A DNA stretch of 64,000 bases from Trichormus_B sp936914905 (GCF_039871975.1 NZ_JBDPLL010000001.1); one strand, 5' to 3'. Counted from the first letter of the stretch, positions 46,708-55,802 are shown. Notes: a model not told the origin generated them from the letters alone. A program made the numbers and translations.

Positions 46708-46747
46708 ATATTGCTTGACATATAGTGTCCTATATGTCAAGCAATAT
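46708..46747. repeat. Perfect hairpin, 18-bp stem
   Basis: ATATTGCTTGACATATAG, loop TGTC, CTATATGTCAAGCAATAT. It lies 55 bp after the previous hairpin. Confidence 0.88.
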
Positions 46748-46873
46748 GATTCTAGAGAAACTTAAAGTTGTGTAAATTTATTATTCAAATTTGATCAGAC
46801 TCCGAACCTAATACTGCTCAGTTAGGGGAAAAAACCTTTAACCTTTCCCCAAACCAATTTACAACTTTCAGGT

Positions 46874-47983
46874 TTATAATTGAGTAATTTCGGCTAAAAA
46901 TGATTCTAAACTTGGTACATCTACCCAGGTTTTTGATTGATTGGATTTGTGGGATAAATCCATTAATAATTGAGAATACACACCCTCATACAAAGATGGT
47001 GTAGTTTCCTGCTTGGTTTCAATTCCTTTTACCCATTGGTCTACCACACGCAGAAATGCACAAATCCGACCATCATTATAACTTTGGGGAAATAGTAAAT
47101 GTTGAGGAATTTCCATTTCTTGTAAAGGTTCACCTGGTTGTGAACCCCAAACCCGGAAACCGTGAATATAATCTTCTTGGTTATAGCTTCCTAAAACTAA
47201 TGTCCCTTTATCTCCATATACTTCTAGCCAATGCGGTCTGTTTGCATGAACAACTGTACTAATAGAAACTTGGCAAGGTATACCATTTGCTAATTCTAAA
47301 GTTAGTAAACAATTATCATCTGTATCTACTAATTTTAATTCTCCAGTTTCTGGGTTAGTTCTGGCGGGAATAGCTGTACTCAAATTGGCGTTTAATCTGT
47401 TAACTGAACCGAATAACCAGTTAATATAATCAAAAGCATGAGAACCTAAAGAACCTAATGCACCACCACCTTTTTCTTGACTAGAAAACCAATTCCAAGG
47501 ACGGGATATATCTGCACGGGAAGAACCCAACCAATCAATTTTGATTAAGCGCAAATTACCGACAGAGTTTGAGGAGAGAAGCTGAGAAAAAAGTTGCCAT
47601 GCGGGAACAAAGCGAAATTCAAAATCTACAGCTGCAATTAGACCTTGATTTTTAGCTAAAAGATATAGTTCTTTGGCTTTGTTTGCATTTAAGGTGATGG
47701 GTTTTTCCAGTAAAATATGTTTACCAGCCTGCAGGACTTGTTTTGCCATTTGATAGTGTAAAAATGGCGGTGTGGAAATGCTGACTGCTTGCACTTCTAG
47801 TAAAGCGAGAATTTCTGTTAGATTATCACTAGCATGGGGGATATGATAAGTTGCGGCTATGGCTTTAGCTTTATGAATATCTCGATCATAAATAGCAACT
47901 ATCTCTGTTTTGTGATGGGCTTGAAATGCGGGAATATGTACTTTTTGACCAAATCCAGTACCGAGAACTGCAACACCAATCAT
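46874..47983 (-). CDS. Gfo/Idh/MocA family oxidoreductase
   Basis: 369 residues. Rossmann motif IGVAVLGTGFGQKVHIPAF at the N-terminus, the family EKP motif (HILLEKPITLNANKAKEL, about 92-110) with its catalytic Lys, and a C-terminal alpha/beta domain (GGGALGSLGSHAFDYINWLFG) with the conserved H-x-x-D. NAD(P)-dependent sugar or inositol dehydrogenases belong here; the substrate is not determined. Single gene, intact. A second, different family member is at 59260-60321. Confidence 0.88.
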   Translation of the reverse strand: MIGVAVLGTGFGQKVHIPAFQAHHKTEIVAIYDRDIHKAKAIAATYHIPHASDNLTEILALLEVQAVSISTPPFLHYQMAKQVLQAGKHILLEKPITLNANKAKELYLLAKNQGLIAAVDFEFRFVPAWQLFSQLLSSNSVGNLRLIKIDWLGSSRADISRPWNWFSSQEKGGGALGSLGSHAFDYINWLFGSVNRLNANLSTAIPARTNPETGELKLVDTDDNCLLTLELANGIPCQVSISTVVHANRPHWLEVYGDKGTLVLGSYNQEDYIHGFRVWGSQPGEPLQEMEIPQHLLFPQSYNDGRICAFLRVVDQWVKGIETKQETTPSLYEGVYSQLLMDLSHKSNQSKTWVDVPSLESFLAEITQL

Positions 47984-48055
47984 AGTTTGTTCAAAATTGA
48001 AAGTTTAAATTTATTAAAAGAGTACAATTAAAACCTGATAATTTCACGGTCATAA

Positions 48056-48418
48056 TTTTACGGTAAGGGTTCGATTTCCCAAACTATGCCTTCTCCTGAT
48101 TCTAATGCGACATATATAAATTAATGATTGTATCGCAGTTGTGGCTACGGCTTTATTGTCGGGGAAGGGTTGTAAATCTTCGGTGAGAAGTCGGAGTTTA
48201 AAACCGGAGGGAATGGTTAAACCAAGGGTGAGATGAGGCAATTCAAAGCGCCATGTATCTTCTGTTTGTGGTATTAGTAGTAATTCGTATAATTGTCCAG
48301 CAATCTCTAATTGATGAGAGAGTGTCTGTTGAGCTTGGATTTCTGTGATACTCCTAGCACCAGCAGCAGCATTTTGTAAATTCAATCTTTCCCAATAGAT
48401 TTTGTCTCCACCCATCAT
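48056..48418 (-). pseudogene. Frameshifted gene, conserved hypothetical
   Basis: Starts MMGGDKIYWERLNLQNAAAG and reads GQLYELLLIPQTEDTWRFEL, LTIPSGFKLRLLTEDLQPFP, DNKAVATTAIQSL; then a frame change near 48117, after which VALESGEGIVWEIEPLP-stop continues in another frame, ending at 48056. The two parts join smoothly, so one indel is inferred. The start overlaps the stop of the preceding gene (ATGA). Function unknown. Confidence 0.75.
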
Positions 48419-48738
48419 GTTCTAATTAATGGACCCCACAAGGTAAAAGGAATGGCTAAACGGGGGTTGATCATTTCGGGATTTGCTAATCGAGTGATAA
48501 GGTTTTGTGCCTGTGTTTGTGGTAAAGGTGCTAAGGAGTTGATAGCTTGGCAGGTGGTTTTTGTGGGATAAAGTTGTAATGTTAAAGTTAGCATGTTGAT
48601 ATCTTGGTTGATGTCATTCGCATCTAGAGAATAAGTGCGATCACCTACAGTGGGCGGAACGCCATCCCTTGCGTCATAGCTACCTTTTGTTTTAAGCTGT
48701 TCATGAGTACAATAACTCCAAATTTTGATATAATCATG
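48415..48738 (-). pseudogene. 3' part of a gene cut by IS66 copy 4
   Basis: One open frame reads SYCTHEQLKTKGSYDARDGV, GDRTYSLDANDINQDINMLT, LQLYPTKTTCQAINSLAPLP, ITRLANPEMINPRLAIPFTL and ends TGA overlapping the next start. It is open right to the end of IS66 copy 4 at 48739, beyond which the 5' part is gone. The ATGA overlap shows it formed an operon with 48056-48418. Function unknown. Confidence 0.7.
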
Positions 48739-49512
48739 GTAAGAATTCAGGTGGAAGCTAGAGGGATTAAAGAAGGTGTATGCAAAGCAGAGTTAACCAT
48801 TGCTTTGATAGGTTGGTCAAAAAACTCAATTAGAGACAGTACTTGAGGGCGACAAGTTTGTATAACCGTCAATAAATTGGCAGTATGTTGGAATCGCTCT
48901 ATAGAAACAGAACCATCACAGACTTTTCCTTTCGTCAGTGCTAAAGGTAACCTTAGTTCAGCTAAATAATTATCAAGGTCTATTGGATAAGGAAGGTAAA
49001 AGTTTACCAGGTTTCCCTCCGGCTTTATCAATGAATGAATGAATGGAAGATTCAACTTTCGGTTGAAACTAGGATACCCAAGTCAAGAATTCATCAAGGT
49101 TTTGGGTTTGTTAGAATAAAACGTAGTTTTTAAAACCTTCATCTATCAGGTCGATGAATTGTGTGCCAATTGCTTGGTGATTTAAGCCAGAGATCTTGAT
49201 TAGTTTCTTGAAGTGAGGGAGTAGATGTGCCTGACATTTGTGTTCAGCTTTGACCGGATCAACGTTATAGGTAGTAAAGTCATCACAACTGAGTACACCA
49301 GAGTAACTATAACCCACAATAGATTCCAATTCGGCAGGATAACGAGTATCAGGGCCATGAAATCAAGGGAAGTCAGTATTAGCAAAAATCCATAACTATT
49401 CTTTCACCCCTTTGACTACCCAGGATGTTTCATCCGCAAGGATATTAGGCTGGGTTTGTTTTATCCACTGTTTGAGGCTATCAATACTTTGAGCCACTGC
49501 ACCGTCTATTCC
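48739..49512 (-). mobile_element. IS66-family remnant, copy 4 (3' half)
   Basis: Left end GTAAGAATTCAGGT (48739) is the IS66 inverted repeat. Minus-strand pieces: IDGAVAQSIDSLKQWIKQTQ, NILADETSWVVKGVKE, SYSGVLSCDDFTTYN, HFKKLIKISGLNHQAIGTQF, then C-terminal LPYPIDLDNYLAELRLPLAL. TGA at 49363-49365 and TAG near 49067 are shared with copies 1 and 2, but the GLN codon is TTA here, where copies 1 and 2 have TGA. The right side is cut inside the element (49512) and fused to another broken gene. Confidence 0.88.
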
Positions 49513-49817
49513 GTTTACTTGGTATTTTGTGCTATTATTATTCCAATTATAAACTTGACGGTTATTAGTTACTGAAGCAATAGCACCAAACAGGGTAATA
49601 TAAGAATTAATCTTACGGTTCTCGCCATAATAATAATAGACATTATTGTCAAAAGACAAACTTACTCTCCAGTCTTTATCAAGTCTTTATCAGTAAAAGT
49701 TACTTTTGGATAATTGTATGTTGCGGCTAGTACAGGTTGAGGAATGGCAACATAAATAATAATTGCAGGTGTAGAAATACCCAAAGTTGTGGCTAAAGCA
49801 ATAGCTTTATAGTTCAT
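49513..49817 (-). pseudogene. Small exported-protein gene, frameshifted and truncated
   Basis: Starts MNYKAIALATTLGISTPAII with a signal peptide ending near VLAATYNYP. A tandem duplication of 11 bp (GATAAAGACTT, then GATAAAGAC) near 49680 shifts the frame; removing it restores TFTDKDWRVSLSFDNNVYYY. The frame continues GENRKINSYITLFGAIASVT and WNNNSTKYQV and runs straight into IS66 copy 4 at 49512. Function unknown. Confidence 0.8.
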
Positions 49818-49920
49818 AAGAAACTCTTTGGTGAAGGTAAAATGAGATACTTATACAAGTCAATAAAATTAGATAAATAAGTCGAGAGATAGGAAAATAC
49901 CACCTACCTCTCAGCCATAA

Positions 49921-50079
49921 TTACTTCTTCGCAATTATCCAAACCGCGTGGATAATTCCCGGAATATAACCGAACAAAGTCAAAACGATATTAATCCAAA
50001 AATCCCAACCGAAACCTACTTGCAAAAATACTCCTAAAGGTGGCAGAAAAACCGCACATAAAATCCGTACTAAATCCAT
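49921..50079 (-). CDS. YqaE/Pmp3 family membrane protein
   Basis: 52 residues from ATG 50079, with GGGAGG 6 nt upstream; the frame is open 17 codons further up, without a ribosome site. The protein is two hydrophobic helices (LVRILCAVFLPPLGVFLQVG and INIVLTLFGYIPGIIHAVWI), the classic Pmp3/UPF0057 pattern. Members affect membrane potential and salt stress. It sits alone on the minus strand, 39 bp from the SUI1 gene stop side. Confidence 0.88.
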   Translation of the reverse strand: MDLVRILCAVFLPPLGVFLQVGFGWDFWINIVLTLFGYIPGIIHAVWIIAKK

Positions 50080-50168
50080 TTCGGCCTCCCGTTCATATTC
50101 CACGTCTGTACAATTAACATCACCTGCCATAAATACGATTCCTAAAGAGATACGGTAAACCGTACTTC

Positions 50169-50525
50169 TTAACCACCGCTGATTTTGGCTTTGTAACCAA
50201 GCTTGATTAAAATCTCTAATACTTTCTGTTTATGATCTCCCTGAATTTCAATTTCATTCTCTTTCACAGTTCCACCTGTACTGCATTGGGTTTTTAACTG
50301 TTTTAATAAAGCAGCCAAATTTTCTGGTTTAGTTTGAAACCCAGTAATTATTGTTACAGTTTTACCTTTGCGTCCAGCACGAGTAGCTTGTACTCTCACA
50401 TTTTGGTGATTTGGGGGTAAATCTTGGATTCCGCATTCTACAGCGCGTTCTAATGCAGGTGAGATACCATTACCAAATTCCTGGTAAACAAAGCGTTTGT
50501 CTAATTTGGGATTGGAAGAAGACAT
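50169..50525 (-). CDS. SUI1/eIF1-like translation initiation factor (YciH)
   Basis: 118 residues. The C-terminal SUI1 domain covers about 40-115: VRVQATRAGRKGKTVTIITG, ALLKQLKTQCSTGGTVKENE, IEIQGDHKQKVLEILIKLGY. Family members act in start-codon selection in archaea and eukaryotes; the bacterial role is less clear. Cytosolic and intact. The Pmp3 gene follows after 89 bp on the same strand. Confidence 0.9.
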   Translation of the reverse strand: MSSSNPKLDKRFVYQEFGNGISPALERAVECGIQDLPPNHQNVRVQATRAGRKGKTVTIITGFQTKPENLAALLKQLKTQCSTGGTVKENEIEIQGDHKQKVLEILIKLGYKAKISGG

Positions 50526-50760
50526 AAATTTTTGTTCAGGTTTAATTCAGGGAAAATAAATGTTTACGAAAGTAGTAGAGGCTACCGGAGGTTACTGACT
50601 TTGAGAACTCAAATTGATTCTATTCTCTCATTTTAGCCAATCTGTGACTACTACTGAGGGATTCCCATAAGTGAATCAATGGTTTATCTATCAGCTTGAA
50701 GCAAGATGCTGAAGAATATATGTAATTACATTAATCTTTTTGAGGATTGGAGTAATATAA
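50526..50760. other. Intergenic region, no gene recognised
   Basis: 235 bp between the divergent SUI1 gene and the hupE pseudogene; promoters only by position. Confidence 0.4.
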
Positions 50761-51492
50761 ATGACTGAAACCAAGAATTTGAGATCTATGTTCGAAATTC
50801 CATTATCAACATCAGCTATTCCCGAAAAACTCCCCACATCTAATAAATAGTATCGTTTTATGGAGGCGATCGCAGTTCTAGTTTTAATTAGTCTGTGGAC
50901 TTGATCTGGTCGAGGGCTAATTCAGCATACCATTTCTAAGAGTTGGGAAGAGTTTATTGGCGGTATAGCAGATCCTGTTATTAGCTTAAGTCGGTTAGCT
51001 AGTATACTTGCTCTCGGTTTACTCTCTGCCAGGTTTGTCCGTGGTACTTGGATAGGTGTATTTTTTGTCTTATCTGCTTTATGTGGACAAATACTTGATT
51101 TGTCTGAGCTAAATCTCCAAGGTGCAGAAATGGTAGTCGCTTGATGCACTATCATATTTGGTGTAGTGTTAATTGTACCGACGCAAATAACTTGGTTGGC
51201 TGGTGCTATACTCAGTGTTACTGCTGGTCTATCTCAAGTTTATACTAAAGTTTATACTGATGGTCAAGCCATCATGGGTTGGGTAAAGAAATTGTAACTC
51301 TAGTTGCATATTTGATTGGTGTTAGTTTAACTCAAATTGCTATCGCAATGTCTGCTAGAAGAATAGGCATAATGATCACTCAAAATGATCACTCAAAAGG
51401 TAATGACTCAGATGTTATCTAGAATAATTCCCTGGATTGGGTTAACTTTTTGTGCAGTTAGTATCGTATTTTTGGGCAATGCAGTAATCTAG
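50761..51492 (+). pseudogene. Broken HupE/UreJ-family metal-transporter gene
   Basis: Starts MTETKNLRSMFEIPLS and stops at SNK-stop-YRF, SLWT-stop-SGRG, VVA-stop-CTI. Family text remains: WEEFIGGIADPVISLSRLAS, ILALGLLSARFVRGTWIGVF, FVLSALCGQILDLSELNLQG and later, in another frame, LVAYLIGVSLTQIAIAMSAR. The HupE/UreJ proteins are membrane Ni2+ or Co2+ permeases. At least three nonsense codons and one frame change. A GCGATCGC (HIP1) site remains at 50868. Confidence 0.85.
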
Positions 51493-51842
51493 GATTAACA
51501 AAATAGTTAAGGGTTGTTTTGCTACTTGGAATATCACTAGATTGATAATTGTCTTTAAGAAAAATTAAAATGATTTGGCCAATTACACACTCAGTATTAT
51601 TGTTGCTAACAACCCTAATTTTTGTAAAAAAACGTCAAAATTATTACCAAGTAACTACTAGATCACACAATCTAGTTATCCTTAATTATTTGTGTGCCTG
51701 GATTTTTTTGTCTATATACCTGCTTCCACAAGTGAACAAATAAAACAACACTGCTATCAAATTTTCTTCTGATTCCGAAATTTCAATTAATACAGTTAAT
51801 AGCTGATTATGAAATTATTTGATGAATATTAAGGATAGTACT
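51493..51842. other. Intergenic region, no gene supported
   Basis: 350 bp. A 64-codon frame (51549-51743) with two hydrophobic stretches starts at TTG without a ribosome site; I do not accept it as a gene. Nothing else recognised. Confidence 0.45.
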
Positions 51843-52175
51843 ATGATGATTTCTCAAAATTGGGGCGGTCAGGAAATGATTTCAGTAAGCATCGAAGCTA
51901 AAATCAACAGATTAGAATCTATTGTTGAGCAAATTGGTGAAGCCGTACTCTCAACAACTGAGACAGTTGAACGTCTCGCTCAAAGATTAGATGCTCTCAG
52001 TTCACAAGTAGAGGCTCAAGGAAAACAACTACAGCAGCAAGGGTATCAAATTTTTGCTTTGTGTGATGCTGTTCAAAGTTTAGCTGAATCTCAGAAAGAT
52101 TCACTACAAGAAATTAGTCAATTGACACAAACTGTAGATAAAATCGTATCTTTGCTGCAATGTTCAGATGAATAA
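51843..52175 (+). CDS. Hypothetical coiled-coil protein
   Basis: About 110 residues from ATG 51843, with AAGGA 8 nt upstream. The frame opens earlier at a TTG without a ribosome site. Sequence from about residue 15 on is one long amphipathic helix: KINRLESIVEQIGEAVLSTT, ETVERLAQRLDALSSQVEAQ, GKQLQQQGYQIFALCDAVQS, with heptad spacing of Leu/Ile. No membrane segment. It resembles small coiled-coil proteins frequent in Nostoc; function unknown. Confidence 0.65.
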   Translation: MMISQNWGGQEMISVSIEAKINRLESIVEQIGEAVLSTTETVERLAQRLDALSSQVEAQGKQLQQQGYQIFALCDAVQSLAESQKDSLQEISQLTQTVDKIVSLLQCSDE

Positions 52176-52191
52176 ACATGAGGTTTTAAAT

Positions 52192-52906
52192 CAAAGCTTT
52201 AACTCAGTAGTTGCAATATTTCCAGAAAAACATATATCTACATCACTAGCAGGAGTGCGATACCTTCAGTGAGCTTCGCTAACGCGTTTACCATCTTCAT
52301 CTCCATAATGAAAATTATCACCTTCTATTCGATAATCCACAGCTAAAGGTTTGGTACAAGGTTGACAAAATACAACTTCAGGACCAGTATCTCCTGGTAA
52401 TAGATGGGGTAAGTTAACATTCCAAAAGCCACCAGGTTCTAAAGGACGTTCCAGCAAGTTTGCTAATATTTCTGATGTCCATTTAGTGGCTAAATCCCAA
52501 TCATAATTTAGCTTGGATTTGCGATACAGAGAAATGGCAATTCCGGGAACACTGTGCCGGGAACACTGTGCATTGCTGCTTCGCGAACAGCCGCAACAGT
52601 ACCAGAAATGTATGCATCCACTCCTAAGTTTCCACCAGCATTAATACCTGAGAGGACAAATTTGACATCTTCGCAAATTTATGTTATTTAAATTCTGACA
52701 CAATCAGCTGGAGTACCAGCAATTCTATACTCAACCTCAGAACGGCGTTGTAGGTTAATAGGACGATGGGTAGTAACTTGATATCCATAACCAGACTCAT
52801 ATTCTTGTGGTGGAGCGATAATTACATTTTTGTTGTTTACGACTTTGACTAAGGCTTGGATACCTGGTGCGTCGATACCGTCGTCGTTAGTTAAGATAAT
52901 TGTCAT
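52192..52906 (-). pseudogene. surE: Broken surE (5'/3'-nucleotidase) gene
   Basis: N-terminus MTIILTNDDGIDAPGIQALV with the SurE metal motif NDDG is kept. Lesions in order: ADCVRI-stop (two TAA codons, one likely CAA to TAA); a 14-bp tandem duplication (GGGAACACTGTGCC, near 52535-52562) that shifts the frame at AMHSVPG; and, after FHYGDEDGKRV, a 24-bp insert holding GTTAGCGAAGCT with an in-frame TGA. The end RTPASDVDICFSGNIATTEL is still readable to TGA at 52192. SurE removes phosphate from damaged or stationary-phase nucleotides. Clearly dead. Confidence 0.9.
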
Positions 52907-53046
52907 TATTGTATTTTAACGCAGACGAATGCGAAGGTAGTGCAGAGGTACACAGAGTTTTGGGTTGGAAAATTATCTACAAATGAGATGTTTTTGACAT
53001 GGGTTGTGTAGTATTTTGAGTGCTAGAGTGTCTTAGGATTCATCCC

Positions 53047-53784
53047 ATGGAACAGCTACTCAAGCAATTCTTTAGTAGTCAAAAATACATTATTTGCCTC
53101 ATTTTACCCTTGATGGTGATCTTGATGGTAACTTCTCTGTTTAGTGCACCAGCATTAGCTACAGGTGTATATCAAATCCCCAACCTGACAGCGGATACTT
53201 GGATTGTAGATGAAGGTGAAGTTATTAGCCGTCTCAATGAAGGTCAAATTAGCAGCACTTTTAAAGACTTGGCTAAGGAAACTGGCAAGGAAGTCAGGAT
53301 TGTTACCATTCATCGTCTTGACTATGGGGAAACACCGGAAAGTTTCGCCAAAGGACTATTTACAAAATGGTTTCCTACACCAGAGGAACAGGCTAATCAA
53401 AGTCTGTTGGTGATTGATACTGTTACCAATGGCGCAACTATTATTAGCGGGGATAAAGTTAAATCTCTATTGACTGATTCAATGGCTAATAGTGTGACTG
53501 AGGAAACCCTGGGTGCAGCTTTACGCAATGGTAATAAATATAATCAAGGATTATTGGATGCGAGCGATCGCTTGGTAACAATTCTTTCCGGTAAACCTGA
53601 TCCCGGTCCACTGGAAGAAAAAGAAACCATACAGGTAGAAGGAACATTTACCAAAGCTGAAGACACCGACAAAAACAAGGGCAATGCTACCGCTTGGGTA
53701 GTTGGATTGTTAATTGCTGCCACTGTCATCCCCATGGCAACTTATTACATCTATCAAATCAATCAGCCTTCAAATCAAGGCTAG
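53047..53784 (+). CDS. psb32: TPM domain protein, Psb32-like photosystem II repair factor
   Basis: 245 residues from ATG 53047 (MEQLLKQFF); an upstream GTG at 53020 is open but less likely. A signal peptide core (IICLILPLMVILMVTSLF) ends at SAPALA, so the TPM domain (about 55-190: VDEGEVISRLNEGQISSTFK, EVRIVTIHRLDYG, EEQANQSLLVIDTVTNGATI) is lumenal. One C-terminal membrane helix (VVGLLIAATVIPMATYYIY). Homologues help PSII assembly and protect against photodamage. Intact, on its own, with a HIP1 site inside (53563). Confidence 0.85.
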   Translation: MEQLLKQFFSSQKYIICLILPLMVILMVTSLFSAPALATGVYQIPNLTADTWIVDEGEVISRLNEGQISSTFKDLAKETGKEVRIVTIHRLDYGETPESFAKGLFTKWFPTPEEQANQSLLVIDTVTNGATIISGDKVKSLLTDSMANSVTEETLGAALRNGNKYNQGLLDASDRLVTILSGKPDPGPLEEKETIQVEGTFTKAEDTDKNKGNATAWVVGLLIAATVIPMATYYIYQINQPSNQG

Positions 53785-53865
53785 GTAATTGGGGATTGGG
53801 GGCTAATAACCTATCAATATTGACCCATTCCCCACATTATAAGTACGGAAAATAGACATAGAATA

Positions 53866-54050
53866 GGAGAAAGTGGAAATGCATTTGTGGCTTCACTTCT
53901 TAATCCCCCAGCACCTAATCAGCCCATGATGAAAGCTGCTGCTGAATATAAACAAGCAATGGGATTAGAATGACTTTTCCTACCTTTAACTATATTGTCC
54001 AACCTCTCCGTTCTCAACACAACCGAGATGATTTTTGGCAACCATTTTAA
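53866..54050 (+). pseudogene. Probable 3' relic of a two-gene unit
   Basis: One frame reads GESGNAFVASLLNPPAPNQP then MMKAAAEYKQAMGLE and a stop at 53971. A second frame starts at the overlapping ATGA (53970) and reads MTFPTFNYIVQPLRSQHNRD, DFWQPF to TAA at 54048. The stop-start overlap looks like a natural operon junction. Neither has a start or full length. Function unknown; identification is weak. Confidence 0.35.
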
Positions 54051-54128
54051 ATATGGTGTCATGATTGGAGGTATGAGATAGGAAACAGTAAACCGGGATA
54101 ACTGATAACTGATAACTGATAACTGTCC

Positions 54129-54518
54129 CTAATCCTGCACATAATCCTTCCCTGTCACCAAAGCAACTTCAGCCCGGACAAATTCTCGCCCTAAATAAGC
54201 AGCATGATCTAAGAAAGTAACAGGACAGGGTTGAGTTTCTTCAAAAATTTTCACACATAATTCTTTTGCAGTCCGCCCGCTAAATACCATTGTGTGAGTT
54301 CTTTCCACCTTACCCCGTGCTGGAATCACCTTGCCTGTTTCTGGATCTACGGCCAAACCGCAATCATCAATTACATTTGTGAAATGCTTGGCATAAATTA
54401 ACCGATCATTGAGGTCGATGTAAATAATGAAATAGCCGTTAGGGTCAAGGTCAATATGACGCTGTGAAAGTTTATCATCAATGGCCGTTAAATCATCAAC
54501 TATTAAATCCATACCCAT
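54129..54518 (-). CDS. DUF4346 domain protein
   Basis: 129 residues. Conserved cyanobacterial family; visible segments are LDPNGYFIIYIDLNDRLIYA, KHFTNVIDDCGLAVDPETGK, FSGRTAKELCVKIFEE, LDHAAYLGREFVRAEVALVT. The D-x-x-H-x-x-YLGREF end is its best signature. Cytosolic; function unknown to me. The gene is 100 bp from the GNAT gene stop side on the same strand. Confidence 0.8.
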   Translation of the reverse strand: MGMDLIVDDLTAIDDKLSQRHIDLDPNGYFIIYIDLNDRLIYAKHFTNVIDDCGLAVDPETGKVIPARGKVERTHTMVFSGRTAKELCVKIFEETQPCPVTFLDHAAYLGREFVRAEVALVTGKDYVQD

Positions 54519-54617
54519 TCTAAAAAGATAAATTATGTCAACAGTTTTTTACATTACAACTCAAGTGTAATTCTTAAGTTAGCTTTTTCTTAAAAATTAC
54601 AGGCTAGTACTGGAAAT

Positions 54618-55802
54618 TTATTCTGAATTCCTGGTAGCAAAAGGTAACTCTGCGTTAATTGCTTTCATTTCCTCCTCTTCCATTTGATTCACCTCCAATA
54701 TATAGGGACGTAAGATTTGTCCTAAATGATTATTGTAAAAGCGGTGTAGGCTGTAATTGGGGGTAGCAGGAAACCCACGCCGTTTTTTATGTCTTCCACC
54801 TGCACCGGGGTCAAAAGTTTGGATACCGTGAGCAATCGCCCACTCAATCGGTGCATAATAACAAGCATCAAAATGCAAGCAATCTATGTCCTGAAAACTG
54901 CCCCAATAGCGTCCATACAGTTTGTTATCCTTAAATAGACAAAATGACATCCCCACAGGCTGATGCTGATTATATTCACCATAAGCACCGAAAAACACCA
55001 CTCGATGGCGATAATTATGAAATAGTTGTTCAAAAAACCTTTTAGTTAAATATTTACTGCCCCACCAACCAAACTTATCACAGGTATCAGCATAAAAATC
55101 ATACATCAACGGAAACAGCGACTTAGGAATTTCATCCCCAGTTATTGCTTGCAGTCGTAAACCTGCCTTTTCTACAGCCTTACGTTCCCGCTTAATATTC
55201 CGTCTTTGATTAGCATTAAATACTTTTAAGTAATCATCAAAAGTTTGAAAATCAGAATTTTCCCAAATATAGTTATGGTGCAACCAAGGCGTAAAACCTT
55301 GTCTTTCCAACACTGGCTGCCATTGAGGATCCACATAAAGAAAATGACAACCAGAAATCCCATGTTTAACGCAAAAAGCATCAATCTCATACACCATTAA
55401 CGCGCTGATTTCTTCCTCATCTTCCCCATCTGCAATTAGAAACCGATAGCCTTCAGCCGGAGTAAAAGGTGACATTCCCAACATTTTTGGATAATACTCT
55501 ACCCCAATGCGAGAAGCTAATTCTGCCCACTGATGATCAAATACAAATTCACCCTGACTATTCCCTTTTAGATAGAGTGGGGCAGCAGCAATTAATACTC
55601 TATCTCGCCACAAAGTTAAGTGATTTGGTAACCAACCCGCATTTGCTATCGTACTATGGGAAGTTTCCATATTATTCAGCCAATCCCACTCCAAAAACGG
55701 GGTTTTTAGGGGCATAGCCAAAGCATCCCAGCCTGCTTGAGGAACTTCAGTAATTTTATTAGTCCAAACAACAGAGTAGTTTGGTTTGAATTGTGTCAGC
55801 AT
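54618..55802 (-). CDS. GNAT/FemAB-fold acyltransferase (DUF482 family)
   Basis: 394 residues. Two half-domains of the GNAT/FemAB fold; conserved segments are FLEWDWLNNMETSHSTIANA, VFDHQWAELASRIGVEYYPK, FNANQRRNIKRERKAVEKAG and, in the C-terminal half, GRYWGSFQDIDCLHFDACYY, FDPGAGGRHKKRRGF. The RRNIKRERK basic patch and the GRYWGS motif are the family hallmarks. DUF482 proteins are thought to be peptidoglycan or lipid-linked N-acyltransferases, but the substrate is not proven. Cytosolic. Confidence 0.85.
   Translation of the reverse strand: MLTQFKPNYSVVWTNKITEVPQAGWDALAMPLKTPFLEWDWLNNMETSHSTIANAGWLPNHLTLWRDRVLIAAAPLYLKGNSQGEFVFDHQWAELASRIGVEYYPKMLGMSPFTPAEGYRFLIADGEDEEEISALMVYEIDAFCVKHGISGCHFLYVDPQWQPVLERQGFTPWLHHNYIWENSDFQTFDDYLKVFNANQRRNIKRERKAVEKAGLRLQAITGDEIPKSLFPLMYDFYADTCDKFGWWGSKYLTKRFFEQLFHNYRHRVVFFGAYGEYNQHQPVGMSFCLFKDNKLYGRYWGSFQDIDCLHFDACYYAPIEWAIAHGIQTFDPGAGGRHKKRRGFPATPNYSLHRFYNNHLGQILRPYILEVNQMEEEEMKAINAELPFATRNSE

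Larger units (their letters stand above)
46458..46873. other. Region with a gene relic and two long hairpins
   Basis: The plus-strand frame from about 46457 to 46620 reads TNEQIRLLVAYHPELDKFDI, LDSNQSYIHRCYQTI-stop-HLM, YYLTPKETYQQWFDSL, coding-like with one stop, so a 3' relic of an unknown gene abutting IS66 copy 3. Hairpins are at 46595-46652 and 46708-46747. The rest is unremarkable. Confidence 0.45.

Noticed and set aside
51549..51743. 64-codon possible small membrane protein
   Set aside because: TTG start without ribosome site; two hydrophobic stretches only; insufficient.
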